From: Bordetella parapertussis
GTDB taxonomy: Bacteria; Pseudomonadota; Gammaproteobacteria; Burkholderiales; Thiobacillaceae
Length of the DNA stretch: 64,000 nt
Assembly: GCA_945890495.1 (NCBI GenBank)
Contig: CAMDCO010000005.1
Location: 20,528 to 84,527 of the forward strand
Direction of reading: 5' to 3'
The position numbers and the translations under genes are program-made. Below the pieces are notes generated by a model. That model was not told the origin of the DNA and searched no databases. It worked only from the letters and a program-made list of their open reading frames with translations. Below are positions 9,950 to 18,313 of the stretch, in pieces (within the stretch, counting starts at the first letter, position 1; every line of letters starts with the position of its first letter).

Positions 9950-10279
9950 TCAGAGGGTGTCGGGCCCCTGCATCCACGCCGGGATGTCGCGTTGACCGTG
10001 CAGCACGCGCCAGACATCAATGTGCTCTGGACGCTCGATGTAAAACACAAGGTAGGGATAGCGAGCCAGCGGCCAGAAGCGCAGGCCGGGCAGGTTCAAT
10101 TCGTGGGCGTAGCGTGGTGATCCGGTTGCTGGATGGCGACTGATATGCGCATAGGCCCGCTCCAAGGCGTCAATGAAGCCGAGCGCCGCAGGTGAGGTGC
10201 CTTCGCTGAGATAGTAGGCAAGCGCATCATCAATGTCCCGGTTGGCCAGATCACGCGGAACAACGGGCTTGACCGTCAC
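9950..10279 (-). CDS. parE: ParE-type toxin
   Basis: DIDDALAYYLSEGTSPAALGFIDALERAYAHISRHPATGSPRYAHELNLPGLRFWPLARYPYLVFY; downstream of parD. Confidence 0.88.
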   Translation of the reverse strand: MTVKPVVPRDLANRDIDDALAYYLSEGTSPAALGFIDALERAYAHISRHPATGSPRYAHELNLPGLRFWPLARYPYLVFYIERPEHIDVWRVLHGQRDIPAWMQGPDTL

Positions 10280-10527
10280 CCGTGAGCGCCAACCTTGGCC
10301 ACCTGGCGCACCCGATCGCGTAGCCCTTCAAAATAGGCTGGATCGGCCGGGGCTACGGCTACTGACGCCGCGCCCGCAAGTAAGAGGCTGCGCAGGTGCA
10401 GGCGATCCTGATCTTTGCGGATCAGCTCACGCACATATTCGCTGCTGGTTCCGTAGCTGCCTTGGTTGACCTGCTCATCCACAAAGGACTTGAGCGTGTC
10501 GGGCAGGGAGATGTTCATTGTGCTCAT
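10276..10527 (-). CDS. parD: ParD-type RHH antitoxin
   Basis: MNISLPDTLKSFVDEQVNQGSYGTSSEYVRELIRKDQDR. Confidence 0.92.
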   Translation of the reverse strand: MSTMNISLPDTLKSFVDEQVNQGSYGTSSEYVRELIRKDQDRLHLRSLLLAGAASVAVAPADPAYFEGLRDRVRQVAKVGAHG

Positions 10528-10542
10528 GGCTCAAGATTAGCC

Positions 10543-10563
10543 AATTTGGCAAAATTTGGCAAG
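10543..10563. promoter_or_regulatory. Iterated AATTTGGCAAAATTTGGCAAG motif upstream of parD, putative operator
   Basis: Two tandem ATTTGGCAA copies 16 bp upstream of the parD start. Confidence 0.4.
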
Positions 10564-10711
10564 ATTCATGTTTTGTGTTCCTGTTTTTGTGACTGACCAG
10601 TCTTTTGACATGACTCCCCTGCCTGAAGGCAGAAAAAAAATGGGCTCTTGGTGATGGGTAGTAGATCTGGCCACATGACACATTTTGACGACCACGACGG
10701 CCATGGCCCAT

Positions 10712-10774
10712 GTAGGGGCAGGCCCCCGTGCCTGCCCTAACGGTGAATGGGCAACCACAGGGGGTTGCCCCTAC
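10712..10774. repeat. Dispersed palindromic repeat, copy B
   Basis: GTAGGGGCAGGCCCCCGTGCCTGCCC...GGGCAACCACAGGGGGTTGCCCCTAC. Confidence 0.85.
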
Positions 10775-10901
10775 GAAAATCAGGCCGGCACGGGTTTTTC
10801 CCCTCCCCTCCGCAATTCCTCCTCGCGGGTCCGTACGATGAATTGCACTACCCACTCGATTTCATATGGAGCCAAAAAATGTCAAAAATCTCAGCGCGCG
10901 T

Positions 10902-11678
10902 CTAGCGCGTGATCTGCGCCAAGACCTGCGCGGCCGCGGCACAGCCAAACGCCGCCGTGACGCACATCGAAGAGCCGTAACCCGCGCAGTTCAAAGCCCC
11001 GCCCGCCTCTTCCGTACAAACCGCCGTCACCGGTTGCACCATCGGCTCATCGGAATACACGCAGAGACAGCCAAAGTCGCCCTCACCGCCGCGTGGAAAC
11101 CCATATTCACGCCGCAACCGGGTGCGTAGGCTCGCCGCCAGCGGATCACGATTCACCGCCGCCAGATCCGCCACGCGGATCCGGGTCGGATCGCGTCGGC
11201 CACCCGCGCCGCCGGTTGTCACCACAAACTGCTCACGCGCCCGACACTGCGCGATCAACGCCGCCTTGGGGCCCATCTGATCAATCGCGTCCAGCACCAG
11301 CGCATCGGCCGGGACGCGCTCGGCGAGATTCGCCACCGTGATGAAATCGTCCACGCAAACCACCTGACAGGCCGGATTGATCTGCGCAATCCGCTCGGCC
11401 ATCGCCCCCACCTTGGCCTGACCCAGCGTGGACTCCAACGCGTGGATCTGCCGATTCAGGTTCGACTCAGCGATGTGATCCATGTCGATCAGGGTCAGCC
11501 GGCCCACGCCCGAACGCGCCAGCGCCTCGGCCGCCCACGACCCAACGCCGCCAATCCCGATCACGCAGACATGCGCAGCGGCCAGACGATCCAACGCCGT
11601 CTCGCCATACAAGCGATTCAAGCCGCCAAAGCGGCGTGCATAAGGGTTTTGCGGGGCAATGAGGTCTTCGGTTTCCAT
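10902..11678 (-). CDS. tcdA: tRNA threonylcarbamoyladenosine dehydratase
   Basis: E1-like VIGIGGVGSWAAEALARSGVGRLTLIDMDHIAESNLNRQIHALESTLGQAK. Confidence 0.93.
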   Translation of the reverse strand: METEDLIAPQNPYARRFGGLNRLYGETALDRLAAAHVCVIGIGGVGSWAAEALARSGVGRLTLIDMDHIAESNLNRQIHALESTLGQAKVGAMAERIAQINPACQVVCVDDFITVANLAERVPADALVLDAIDQMGPKAALIAQCRAREQFVVTTGGAGGRRDPTRIRVADLAAVNRDPLAASLRTRLRREYGFPRGGEGDFGCLCVYSDEPMVQPVTAVCTEEAGGALNCAGYGSSMCVTAAFGCAAAAQVLAQITR

Positions 11679-11781
11679 GGAGGCCGATCATAACGCGACC
11701 CCGCGCTGTAGGTCGCCCTCCGGCTAACTCAAGGTAACTCCGGGTAACAAGCTCAGGGCGGCCACTTATCAAGCACCGCCG

Positions 11782-11816
11782 CGTCAGCGGCTCGCCAAGG
11801 TCGCGCTCAAGTCCAG
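11782..11816 (-). repeat. Short duplicate of the 3' end of the XRE regulator gene
   Basis: Near match (3 mismatches by eye in 35 bp) to 12499-12533; encodes LDLSATLASR* versus LDLSATLAGR*. Confidence 0.75.
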
Positions 11817-11856
11817 CAGGAACAGCACCACTGAGCCCATCCGGGCAAACAAATGG

Positions 11857-12142
11857 CTACCCCACAACCGGTGGCCACTGTCTTGCCGTGTGCACCAAAG
11901 CCAAAATCCACACGGCGTTCTGTTCGATCTCATAAACCAGGCAGTAGCTTTGGTGCGGGATGAGTTCTCGCGTGCCAGCAACCGGGCCTGTGCGCCCAAG
12001 ACCCGGATTTGTCCGAAAGGCGAGCGGCGGCCTCGCTGAACAGGCTGTCCATATGAACTGCCGCACTGGGGTTTTGGGTGGCGATGAAATCAAAAATGTG
12101 GGCGCGGTCGGCTTCTGCCTCAAGCGACCAGACAACCCTCAC
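11857..12142 (-). pseudogene. RelE/ParE-family toxin gene disrupted by a frameshift
   Basis: N-terminal half (MRVVWSLEAEADRAHIFDFIATQNPSAAVHMDSLFSEAAARLS) and C-terminal half (LGRTGPVAGTRELIPHQSYCLVYEIEQNAVWILALVHTARQWPP) lie in different frames. Confidence 0.8.
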
Positions 12143-12411
12143 GGGCTGACAGCCAGACGCCGTGCCGCAAAGTCAGCCTCGACATCCTCATTGGAGCGTC
12201 CACGGCCCGCACGCAGGGAAGCGCGCCCGGCCTCTACTTTGTTGAGAAAGTACGCATCATATTCACGCACTTCATGCTGGCGTTGAACATAGTCACGCAT
12301 CAGCTCACGCAGTAATTGTGAGGCCGGCCGATGGGCTGCGTGAGCCGCCGCCATAAAATCTGCGCGCAGCTCCGGTTCCAGCTTCATGGTAAATACCGCT
12401 TCCTTGGACAT
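12139..12411 (-). CDS. Antitoxin, RHH/YacA-like
   Basis: MSKEAVFTMKLEPELRADFMAAAHAAHRPASQLLRELMRDYVQRQ; overlaps toxin start. Confidence 0.8.
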   Translation of the reverse strand: MSKEAVFTMKLEPELRADFMAAAHAAHRPASQLLRELMRDYVQRQHEVREYDAYFLNKVEAGRASLRAGRGRSNEDVEADFAARRLAVSP

Positions 12412-12498
12412 GAATGGCCTCTTGCTGAAGTACTGACGAAGTATAGATCCGGATTAAAGCGCCAACAACGGCGTGCAGGCCGGCCCACAGAGGCCATC

Positions 12499-12830
12499 CG
12501 TCAGCGCCCCGCCAAGGTCGCGCTCAAATCCAGTATCAGGCGGCGGCGTTCCTCCGTCATGGCGCGAAAGCGCTCCACCAGCAGCGCCTCGGCCTGCTCG
12601 GGGAGGCGCGCCATCAGCGGCAACGGTTCGCCTTCCGCCAGCGCATACAGCTCATGCACCTTGATCCCGAACTCGCGCGCCAAGTCCTGCATTACCTCCG
12701 GGCCAGGGCGGTGCTTGTTGTTCTCGATGCGGGAGATGTTGGCGGCCGTCACGCCCACACGAAAGCCAATCTCCTCTTGAGACCAGCCTTTTTGCTCACG
12801 AAGAGTGCGTATCGCCATGCCTAGATTCAT
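12499..12830 (-). CDS. XRE-family helix-turn-helix regulator
   Basis: IRTLREQKGWSQEEIGFRVGVTAANISRIENNKHRPGPEVMQDLAREFGI; start chosen at internal Met (ORF open to 12857). Confidence 0.88.
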
Positions 12831-12909
12831 GCAGCAAATATGCGACGCACTTACCAATTTCGCAAAAACAATGCCGTTAATTGATCATTAGTTGTAACTT
12901 ATTGTTAAG

Positions 12910-12924
12910 ATATGGTCGCCATAT
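12910..12924. promoter_or_regulatory. Palindrome ATATGG-TCG-CCATAT
   Basis: Perfect 6-bp arms in the XRE/OMP divergent intergenic region. Confidence 0.35.
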
Positions 12925-12963
12925 GACTAAATTGGCAACCTTAAACCTTTTGGGAGAATCACA

Positions 12964-13587
12964 ATGAAGATGACGAAAATCGCGCTGGCCGCTGTGCTGG
13001 CAATGGGTGCTACGGCAGCGAATGCAGCGGGTTATGTAGGCTTTGATGCTGGTTGGGCATCTGCCGACCAAAAACCCTTGGTGGATGCGCTTGGCCAAAG
13101 CCTAGCAAACGCTTCCGGCCATACTGTTAATGTTGTTTATGACACAGCCACCTCAGCCGGGCGCATATTTGCTGGCTGGAATGTTGCTCAGGGCGTGGAC
13201 ATCGAAGTTGGATACCTGAAATCCGGGGATTTGGCAGCCACTTACACAGGCACTACAGCAGGTAATGCCGCCTATAGCCTCAAAACGGATATGAGTGTGA
13301 GCGGCTTTGATGTGGCTGCTGTTTGGTGGCCCACCGAAAACATCTTCATCAAGGGCGGCGCTCATTCAACGGAAGCAGAGCTGTCATTGAGTGCCAATGT
13401 ATCAGGTACCTCTGCAACCTATACAGCAACCGAGTCCGGCACGGGACTGTTGGTGGGTGTTGGCTATGAAGCTGCCCTAAGCAAGAATATCAACTGGCGC
13501 GCTGCTTATACCTACTACAACAGCCTAGGCGGGATGAGCGATACAAATTCGCAGATCTCCACCGTCGGCTTGAAAATGAAGTTCTAA
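12964..13587 (+). CDS. Outer membrane beta-barrel protein
   Basis: Signal peptide ..ATAANAAGYVGFDAGW, amphipathic strands, C-terminal VGLKMKF with terminal Phe. Confidence 0.8.
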   Translation: MKMTKIALAAVLAMGATAANAAGYVGFDAGWASADQKPLVDALGQSLANASGHTVNVVYDTATSAGRIFAGWNVAQGVDIEVGYLKSGDLAATYTGTTAGNAAYSLKTDMSVSGFDVAAVWWPTENIFIKGGAHSTEAELSLSANVSGTSATYTATESGTGLLVGVGYEAALSKNINWRAAYTYYNSLGGMSDTNSQISTVGLKMKF

Positions 13588-13593
13588 CCATTC

Positions 13594-13619
13594 CCGGCGG
13601 CTTCGGCCGCCGTTTTTAG
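13594..13619 (+). terminator. Rho-independent terminator
   Basis: GGCGGC-TTCG-GCCGCC followed by GTTTTTA, just after the OMP stop. Confidence 0.85.
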
Positions 13620-13659
13620 TAGCGGCTGCGCCAGCCGCCCAGAATCCATCCGTGCGTCC

Positions 13660-13914
13660 CATGTCTCATACGAAAAATACGCCCACCTCGACTGCGTCCA
13701 GCTTGCCACCCGGATGGGTGACATGCGCGCCGAGTTGGAAAAATACTCCAAGCTCCAAGACAGCAAAGCCAATGGCGATGCCGTCGGTGTGTTCCTGGTC
13801 TTGATCCCCGTCAGCAAGTTGACCGGCGATCACGAAGGCGATGTGGCTCGGTATAAGGGCGAGGTCGAGGCCGTCGAAACCGCGCAGATCAAACTGAAAT
13901 GCAAGAGCATTTGA
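13660..13914 (+). pseudogene. 5'-truncated gene fragment, small lipoprotein-like
   Basis: Reading frame SYEKYAHLDCVQLATRMGDMRAELEKYSKLQDSKANGD..ARYKGEVEAVETAQIKLKC lacks the expected start and lipobox. Confidence 0.5.
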
Positions 13915-14016
13915 GGGTGTTCAAGAAAACCCTAGCACTTGTCGCTATATCAAACATCAAAATATTGGCCTTGGGAACGATCCTAAAAACTGGCATGTAA
14001 GGCAGCCATTCACACT

Positions 14017-14098
14017 CCGGCGGCCTCGGCCGCCGTTTTTATTTCCGCTACCCGTGCGTTTTAACCGGAAAGTCGGCGAACGCGGTGTCCACTGTTAG
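14017..14098. repeat. Left copy of direct repeat flanking VapBC-like module (terminator plus 3' coding remnant)
   Basis: CCGGCGGCCTCGGCCGCCGTTTTTATTTCCGCTACCCGTGCGTTT; reverse strand LTVDTAFADFPVKTHG*. Confidence 0.75.
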
Positions 14099-14136
14099 CA
14101 GTGCTACCCCGTCCGTCCCTTCAGGCGAGCCGGTTG

Positions 14137-14556
14137 TCAACGCGTCGGCTCGGGTGTCAACGGAAGCAGGCGCGCCTCCTGCCCTTGTGCTGTAAGCAAC
14201 GCGACCGCGGCCTTGTCGAACGAGACGAAGGTGCTTCCGCCAAGCCAGCGGCCTTCGTAGGCAATGACGCCATCGGCGAAGTCACCCCCGGCATCCAGCA
14301 GGGCCAGTCCTGCCTCGACCGCAGGCCTGTTCATTTCCACATTGGCGGCCGCCAGTAGTGCGCGAATCGCACGCGCAGCATCGACAGAATGGAAGCCATA
14401 AACCCTGAGGAGGACCCACACGAACTCGCACAAACAAGGCAACGCGACCGCAATCAATTCGGCCTCTGTCAACACCTTGACGGCAAGGTCTGCCTGTACC
14501 GGGTCATCGCGCACGACGGCACGGACAAGAACATTGGTGTCGGCGGTGAGCTTCAT
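14137..14556 (-). CDS. vapC: PIN-domain toxin (VapC-type)
   Basis: MKLTADTNVLVRAVVRDDPVQAD acidic PIN start; ...DGVIAYEGRWLGGSTFVSFDKAAVALL. Confidence 0.9.
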   Translation of the reverse strand: MKLTADTNVLVRAVVRDDPVQADLAVKVLTEAELIAVALPCLCEFVWVLLRVYGFHSVDAARAIRALLAAANVEMNRPAVEAGLALLDAGGDFADGVIAYEGRWLGGSTFVSFDKAAVALLTAQGQEARLLPLTPEPTR

Positions 14557-14804
14557 GTCCTATCGGCCCAAGCTTGCGAAATCGCTTGGTTGATTTCCTC
14601 GATGCTGGCCACTTTCTGGGTCTTCCCCGCCAGCAACCCGACAAAATTCTCGATCGTCCCCGTCGTGCGCGCCGCCCGGAGCACGCTCCGACCGTCCGGC
14701 AGCAGGTCTAGCTCAATCTTCTCGCCTGGCTTAACACCGAGGTGTTGCAGCACATCCTTCCGGAAAGTGACTTGCCCGCGGGCCGTAACGGTCAGTGTGG
14801 TCAT
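14553..14804 (-). CDS. AbrB/SpoVT-type antitoxin
   Basis: MTTLTVTARGQVTFRKDVLQHLGVKPGEKIELDLLPDGR; overlaps vapC; start chosen at internal Met (ORF open to 14846). Confidence 0.85.
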   Translation of the reverse strand: MTTLTVTARGQVTFRKDVLQHLGVKPGEKIELDLLPDGRSVLRAARTTGTIENFVGLLAGKTQKVASIEEINQAISQAWADRT

Positions 14805-14872
14805 GGCATCGCCTCGAATGAATAATGAAACCGCATTGTAAGGCACATCTGCATTATTTTGCGCGACCCGCC

Positions 14873-14955
14873 CCGGCGGCCTCGGCCGCCGTTTTTATTT
14901 CCGCTACCCGCGCGTTTGGATAGGAAAAGCAGCGAGCGCTGCGCCCACCGTCAGC
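14873..14955. repeat. Right copy of direct repeat flanking VapBC-like module
   Basis: CCGGCGGCCTCGGCCGCCGTTTTTATTTCCGCTACCCGCGCGTTT; reverse strand LTVGAALAAFPIQTRG*. Confidence 0.75.
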
Positions 14956-14979
14956 CGCATCGACGGCTTGTTACGAGCC

Positions 14980-15525
14980 TCACCCTGGTGAGGGCCGCTT
15001 GCCGAGTTTGCGTTGCAGGGTGCGGCGGTGCATCTTGAGGGCGCGGGCGGCGGCGGAGACATTGCCGCCCTGTTCGGCAAGGACGCGCTGGATGTGTTCC
15101 CACTCGACACGATCAATGCTCATCGGGGCCTCCTCAATCACGATGTCCGGCACTCCACTCAGGCGCCCGAGGGCCGCGAGGATTTCATCGGCACTGCTGG
15201 GTTTGGCCAAGTAGTGCGTAGCGCCGAGTTTGATGGCCTCGATGGCCGTGGCAATGCTGGCATAACCGGTCAGCAACAGGATACGGATCTCGGGATGTCG
15301 CTCGCGTAGCGGCGCGATCAGGCTGAGGCCGTTTCCTGGCGCGGCCTCATTGGCCAGACGCAGATCCAGCACGGCATCATCAAAGGGCTGTTGCGCGGCC
15401 AGCGCCAGGGCATCGGCCAGCGTATGGGCGGAAGTCACGCAACACCCCCGCCGGGTCAGTGCCTCGGCAAGGATCTCGGCGTATTCCTCATCATCGTCCA
15501 CCAACAACAGGCGTTGCTTCGTCAT
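14980..15525 (-). CDS. regA: RegA/PrrA/ActR-family response regulator
   Basis: Receiver domain LLLVDDDEEYAEIL..AVLDLRL; Fis-type HTH GGNVSAAARALKMHRRTLQRKLGKRP; ATGA overlap with upstream kinase. Confidence 0.88.
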   Translation of the reverse strand: MTKQRLLLVDDDEEYAEILAEALTRRGCCVTSAHTLADALALAAQQPFDDAVLDLRLANEAAPGNGLSLIAPLRERHPEIRILLLTGYASIATAIEAIKLGATHYLAKPSSADEILAALGRLSGVPDIVIEEAPMSIDRVEWEHIQRVLAEQGGNVSAAARALKMHRRTLQRKLGKRPSPG

Positions 15526-16772
15526 CGGACCTCCGGCAGAAACAGGCTGACACAACTACCACCGTCCGGATGGCGCGGGGCCATTTCTAGTCGGCCACCC
15601 AAGCGTTCAAGGCTGGCTTGCGCCAGTCTCAGGCCGACGCCCCAGCCACCCAACTTGGGGCCCGCCAGCTCAAAGCCGGGGCCGCGATCGAGGACCCGAA
15701 TCTCCCAGCCGTCCGCACGGGCCTCGGCCTCCAGGATGACCTCACCGGGCGAGGCGTCAGCCGCATTGTTAAGCACGGTGGTGAGGATCGACACCCACGC
15801 GGCCGGCGCCACCAGGGCACGCTCCGCCAGCGCCGTATCGCGAAGGGCGCCGAGGCGTGCCTGAACCTGCGGGCGCATCAATTGCCAGTGCTCAAAGGTC
15901 TGCCGCAGCCACGCCTCGAAGGTCTCGGCGGGCGCCGCTTCACCGGCACGGCCAGCACCGGCGGCCACGGCAAGTCGGGCCAGGGTGTGTTGCATCCGCT
16001 CGGCCTGGCGTTTCAATCGGTTGAGTGGCGGGGTCAGTTCTTCGTCACCCTCGTATTCGTAGCCCAGTTCATCCAACCCCAGTTTGAGCGCGGCCAAGGG
16101 CGTGGCCAGGTCGTGCGCCGCCGAGGCCGCCTGCATGCCCAGCAGGAAGATTTGTTCATCGCGCAGGGCGCGTTCGCGCGCCTCGGCCAGGGTCTGGTCA
16201 CGCTGACGCAGGGCGGCCGACAATTTCACCAGCGCCAATGTCACAAACAACACCGTAAAGATGAAGTTCAGCCACATGCCGGTGAGGTGCAGGTCGATCG
16301 CGTTGGCTGTGCTGACGGTCAGGATCAAGGGCTGATACCAGAACGCCAAGAGCGAATACAGGATGACGGTCCAAATGGCCATGATCCAGGTAGCCCTCGG
16401 TGGCAACAGGGTCGCGGCCAGCAACAGCGGTACCAGCAACAACGAGATGAAGGGGTTGGCGTAACCACCGGTGAAGTAGATCAAGGCCGCCAACAAGGCG
16501 GCGTCGGTGGCGAGTTCGATCTGGATCTCGCCCTCCGTGGGATCGCGCCGGGTACGCAGCCGCCAAAGCGCTGCGCCAATCAGACCGGCATGAAGACCCA
16601 TCAGCCACCAGACAATCGACCCCTGAAGCCGGGCCTCCAGCCAAAAGACCAGCAACCCCACACCGCCGAGTTCAAGGCCCAGTAAGGCCGCACGCACCCA
16701 TAACAGGCCACGCTGCGGATCGGGCGTAACGAGTGAATTCTCAGTTAAAATTATTGCCGTCATGGGCTCCAT
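15522..16772 (-). CDS. regB: RegB/PrrB-family sensor histidine kinase
   Basis: GGYANPF motif (RegB-type quinone heptapeptide), H-box SAAHDLATPLAALKLGLDELG, multiple TM segments; start uncertain (ORF open to 16817). Confidence 0.85.
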   Translation of the reverse strand: MEPMTAIILTENSLVTPDPQRGLLWVRAALLGLELGGVGLLVFWLEARLQGSIVWWLMGLHAGLIGAALWRLRTRRDPTEGEIQIELATDAALLAALIYFTGGYANPFISLLLVPLLLAATLLPPRATWIMAIWTVILYSLLAFWYQPLILTVSTANAIDLHLTGMWLNFIFTVLFVTLALVKLSAALRQRDQTLAEARERALRDEQIFLLGMQAASAAHDLATPLAALKLGLDELGYEYEGDEELTPPLNRLKRQAERMQHTLARLAVAAGAGRAGEAAPAETFEAWLRQTFEHWQLMRPQVQARLGALRDTALAERALVAPAAWVSILTTVLNNAADASPGEVILEAEARADGWEIRVLDRGPGFELAGPKLGGWGVGLRLAQASLERLGGRLEMAPRHPDGGSCVSLFLPEVR

Positions 16773-16889
16773 TTTAACGGCCCCGGCCCGCATTACGGCT
16801 GCGACAATTTGCCGCACGACGAACAGCGCGTCTTGGGCTATTGTTGGCCCACCTCTTATCTAATTCTCTCAAACCCTTTCGGAGCCTCT

Positions 16890-17372
16890 ATGAAACGCCT
16901 TGCCTTTTCCGTCCTCACCACCGCCCTCCTGACCGCCACTCTCAGCATCACCGCGCAGGCTGACACGGTCAAGATCAGCGACCCTTGGGCGCGGGCCACC
17001 GCCCCCGGCGCCCCGGCTGGCGGCGCCTTCATGGGCCTGACGGCCGATGCCAACATGACCTTGATTGCGGCCGAAAGCCAAGCCTCCAAGGCAGTTGAAC
17101 TGCACACCATGAAGATGGAGAACGGGGTGATGATCATGCGCGCAGTGCCCCAGATCGATCTGCCCAAGGGCCAGACCGTCAGCCTCAAGCCGGGCGGCCT
17201 GCATGTCATGCTGATCGGCCTCCATGCCCCCCTCAAGGCCGGTGAAAAGGTGGACATGACCCTGCGCGTGAAGGACAGCCAGGGCAAGGAGCAACGCATT
17301 CCGGTGACTGCCGAGATCCGCACCATGAAGCCCATGGCCATGCCGGCGGCCCCTATGCATCAGCATCACTAA
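16890..17372 (+). CDS. PCu(A)C-type periplasmic copper chaperone
   Basis: DPWARATAPGAPAGGAFMGL, VELHTMKMENGVMIMRAV, GGLHVMLIGLHAPLKAG; Met/His-rich tail. Confidence 0.93.
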   Translation: MKRLAFSVLTTALLTATLSITAQADTVKISDPWARATAPGAPAGGAFMGLTADANMTLIAAESQASKAVELHTMKMENGVMIMRAVPQIDLPKGQTVSLKPGGLHVMLIGLHAPLKAGEKVDMTLRVKDSQGKEQRIPVTAEIRTMKPMAMPAAPMHQHH

Positions 17373-17404
17373 GAGCCCCACAGAAACAACCTCTCTCCCA
17401 CGAA

Positions 17405-17432
17405 AAAGGGCGCCAAGGCGCCCTTTTTCTTT
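17405..17432 (+). terminator. Rho-independent terminator
   Basis: AAAAAGGGCGCC-AA-GGCGCCCTTTTTCTT. Confidence 0.85.
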
Positions 17433-17469
17433 GGCATCGTCCGCCGCTCGCGGGCGGACGGTTTATACC

Positions 17470-18177
17470 TCAGCCTTTTTGAACCTCGTGCTCCAGTTGT
17501 TCCAGCGTGACATGGCGCACATTGGCACCGGTCACCATATAGACCACATTCTCGGCAATGTTCTTGGCGTGATCGCCCACGCGCTCAATGGCCTTGGCCA
17601 CAAACAACAGTTCGATACAGGTCGAAATGGTGCGCGGGTCTTCCATCATGTAGGTAATGAGATGACGGACGATGAGGTGATACTCCTCGTCAACCTGGAT
17701 GTCCTGCCGCGCCAGATCGGGAATCCCCGCCACCTCAATTCGCGCAAAGGCGTTCAACGACTGGCGCAACATGCGCATCGCCAGTTCGGACAGATAACGA
17801 ATTTCCGCATGGCGCGGCACGAGGATGCGACCTCCGGTCTGCATCTTCAGGGCAAAGCGGGCAATCTTTACCGCCTCGTCGCCGATGCGCTCCAGGTCAG
17901 AAATGCTGCGCAGAATGGACAGCACCATGCGCAAATCGATGGCGGTCGGACAGCGCAGGGCAATAATGTTGGTGCAGGCCTCATCGGACAAAGACTCTAG
18001 GAGGTTGACATCGACCTCTTTCTCGATAACCTGCTGCGCCAACGCCAGATTGCCCTCCATCAGGGCCAACACGGCATTGTTCAATTGCTCTTCGACCAGC
18101 CCGCCCATCTCCAGCACGCGCGCGCGCATGGATTCAAGTTCTTCATCAAAGGGTTTGTAGGTATGTTCCGTCAGCAT
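17470..18177 (-). CDS. phoU: Phosphate transport system regulator PhoU
   Basis: HTYKPFDEELESMRARVLEMGGLVEEQLNNAVLALMEG; ERIGDEAVKIA; VGDHAKNIAENVVYM. Confidence 0.95.
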   Translation of the reverse strand: MLTEHTYKPFDEELESMRARVLEMGGLVEEQLNNAVLALMEGNLALAQQVIEKEVDVNLLESLSDEACTNIIALRCPTAIDLRMVLSILRSISDLERIGDEAVKIARFALKMQTGGRILVPRHAEIRYLSELAMRMLRQSLNAFARIEVAGIPDLARQDIQVDEEYHLIVRHLITYMMEDPRTISTCIELLFVAKAIERVGDHAKNIAENVVYMVTGANVRHVTLEQLEHEVQKG

Positions 18178-18313
18178 TCCGTTATCTCCAAAGGCCTTCC
18201 AACAGGCTGGATTTGATTATAGGACCCCTTCACCCGCATTTGGTTACATCTTTGTGACAGCGACGCGTCTATAAGCGAAAACTGATATTGTCGCAATAGA
18301 GGACATCCGAATC

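Noticed and set aside
9936-9955. CGCTTGAGCGCGACTC next to parE as another XRE-type 3'-end copy
   Set aside because: Only a short match, with no stop or flanking similarity; ParDE has no convincing bracketing repeat.
10475-10855. ORFs containing GATPCGCPFTVRAGTGACPY
   Set aside because: Encoded by the dispersed palindromic repeat, a classic spurious prediction.
15618-16685. 355-aa antisense ORF over regB
   Set aside because: Antisense artefact in high-GC coding DNA.
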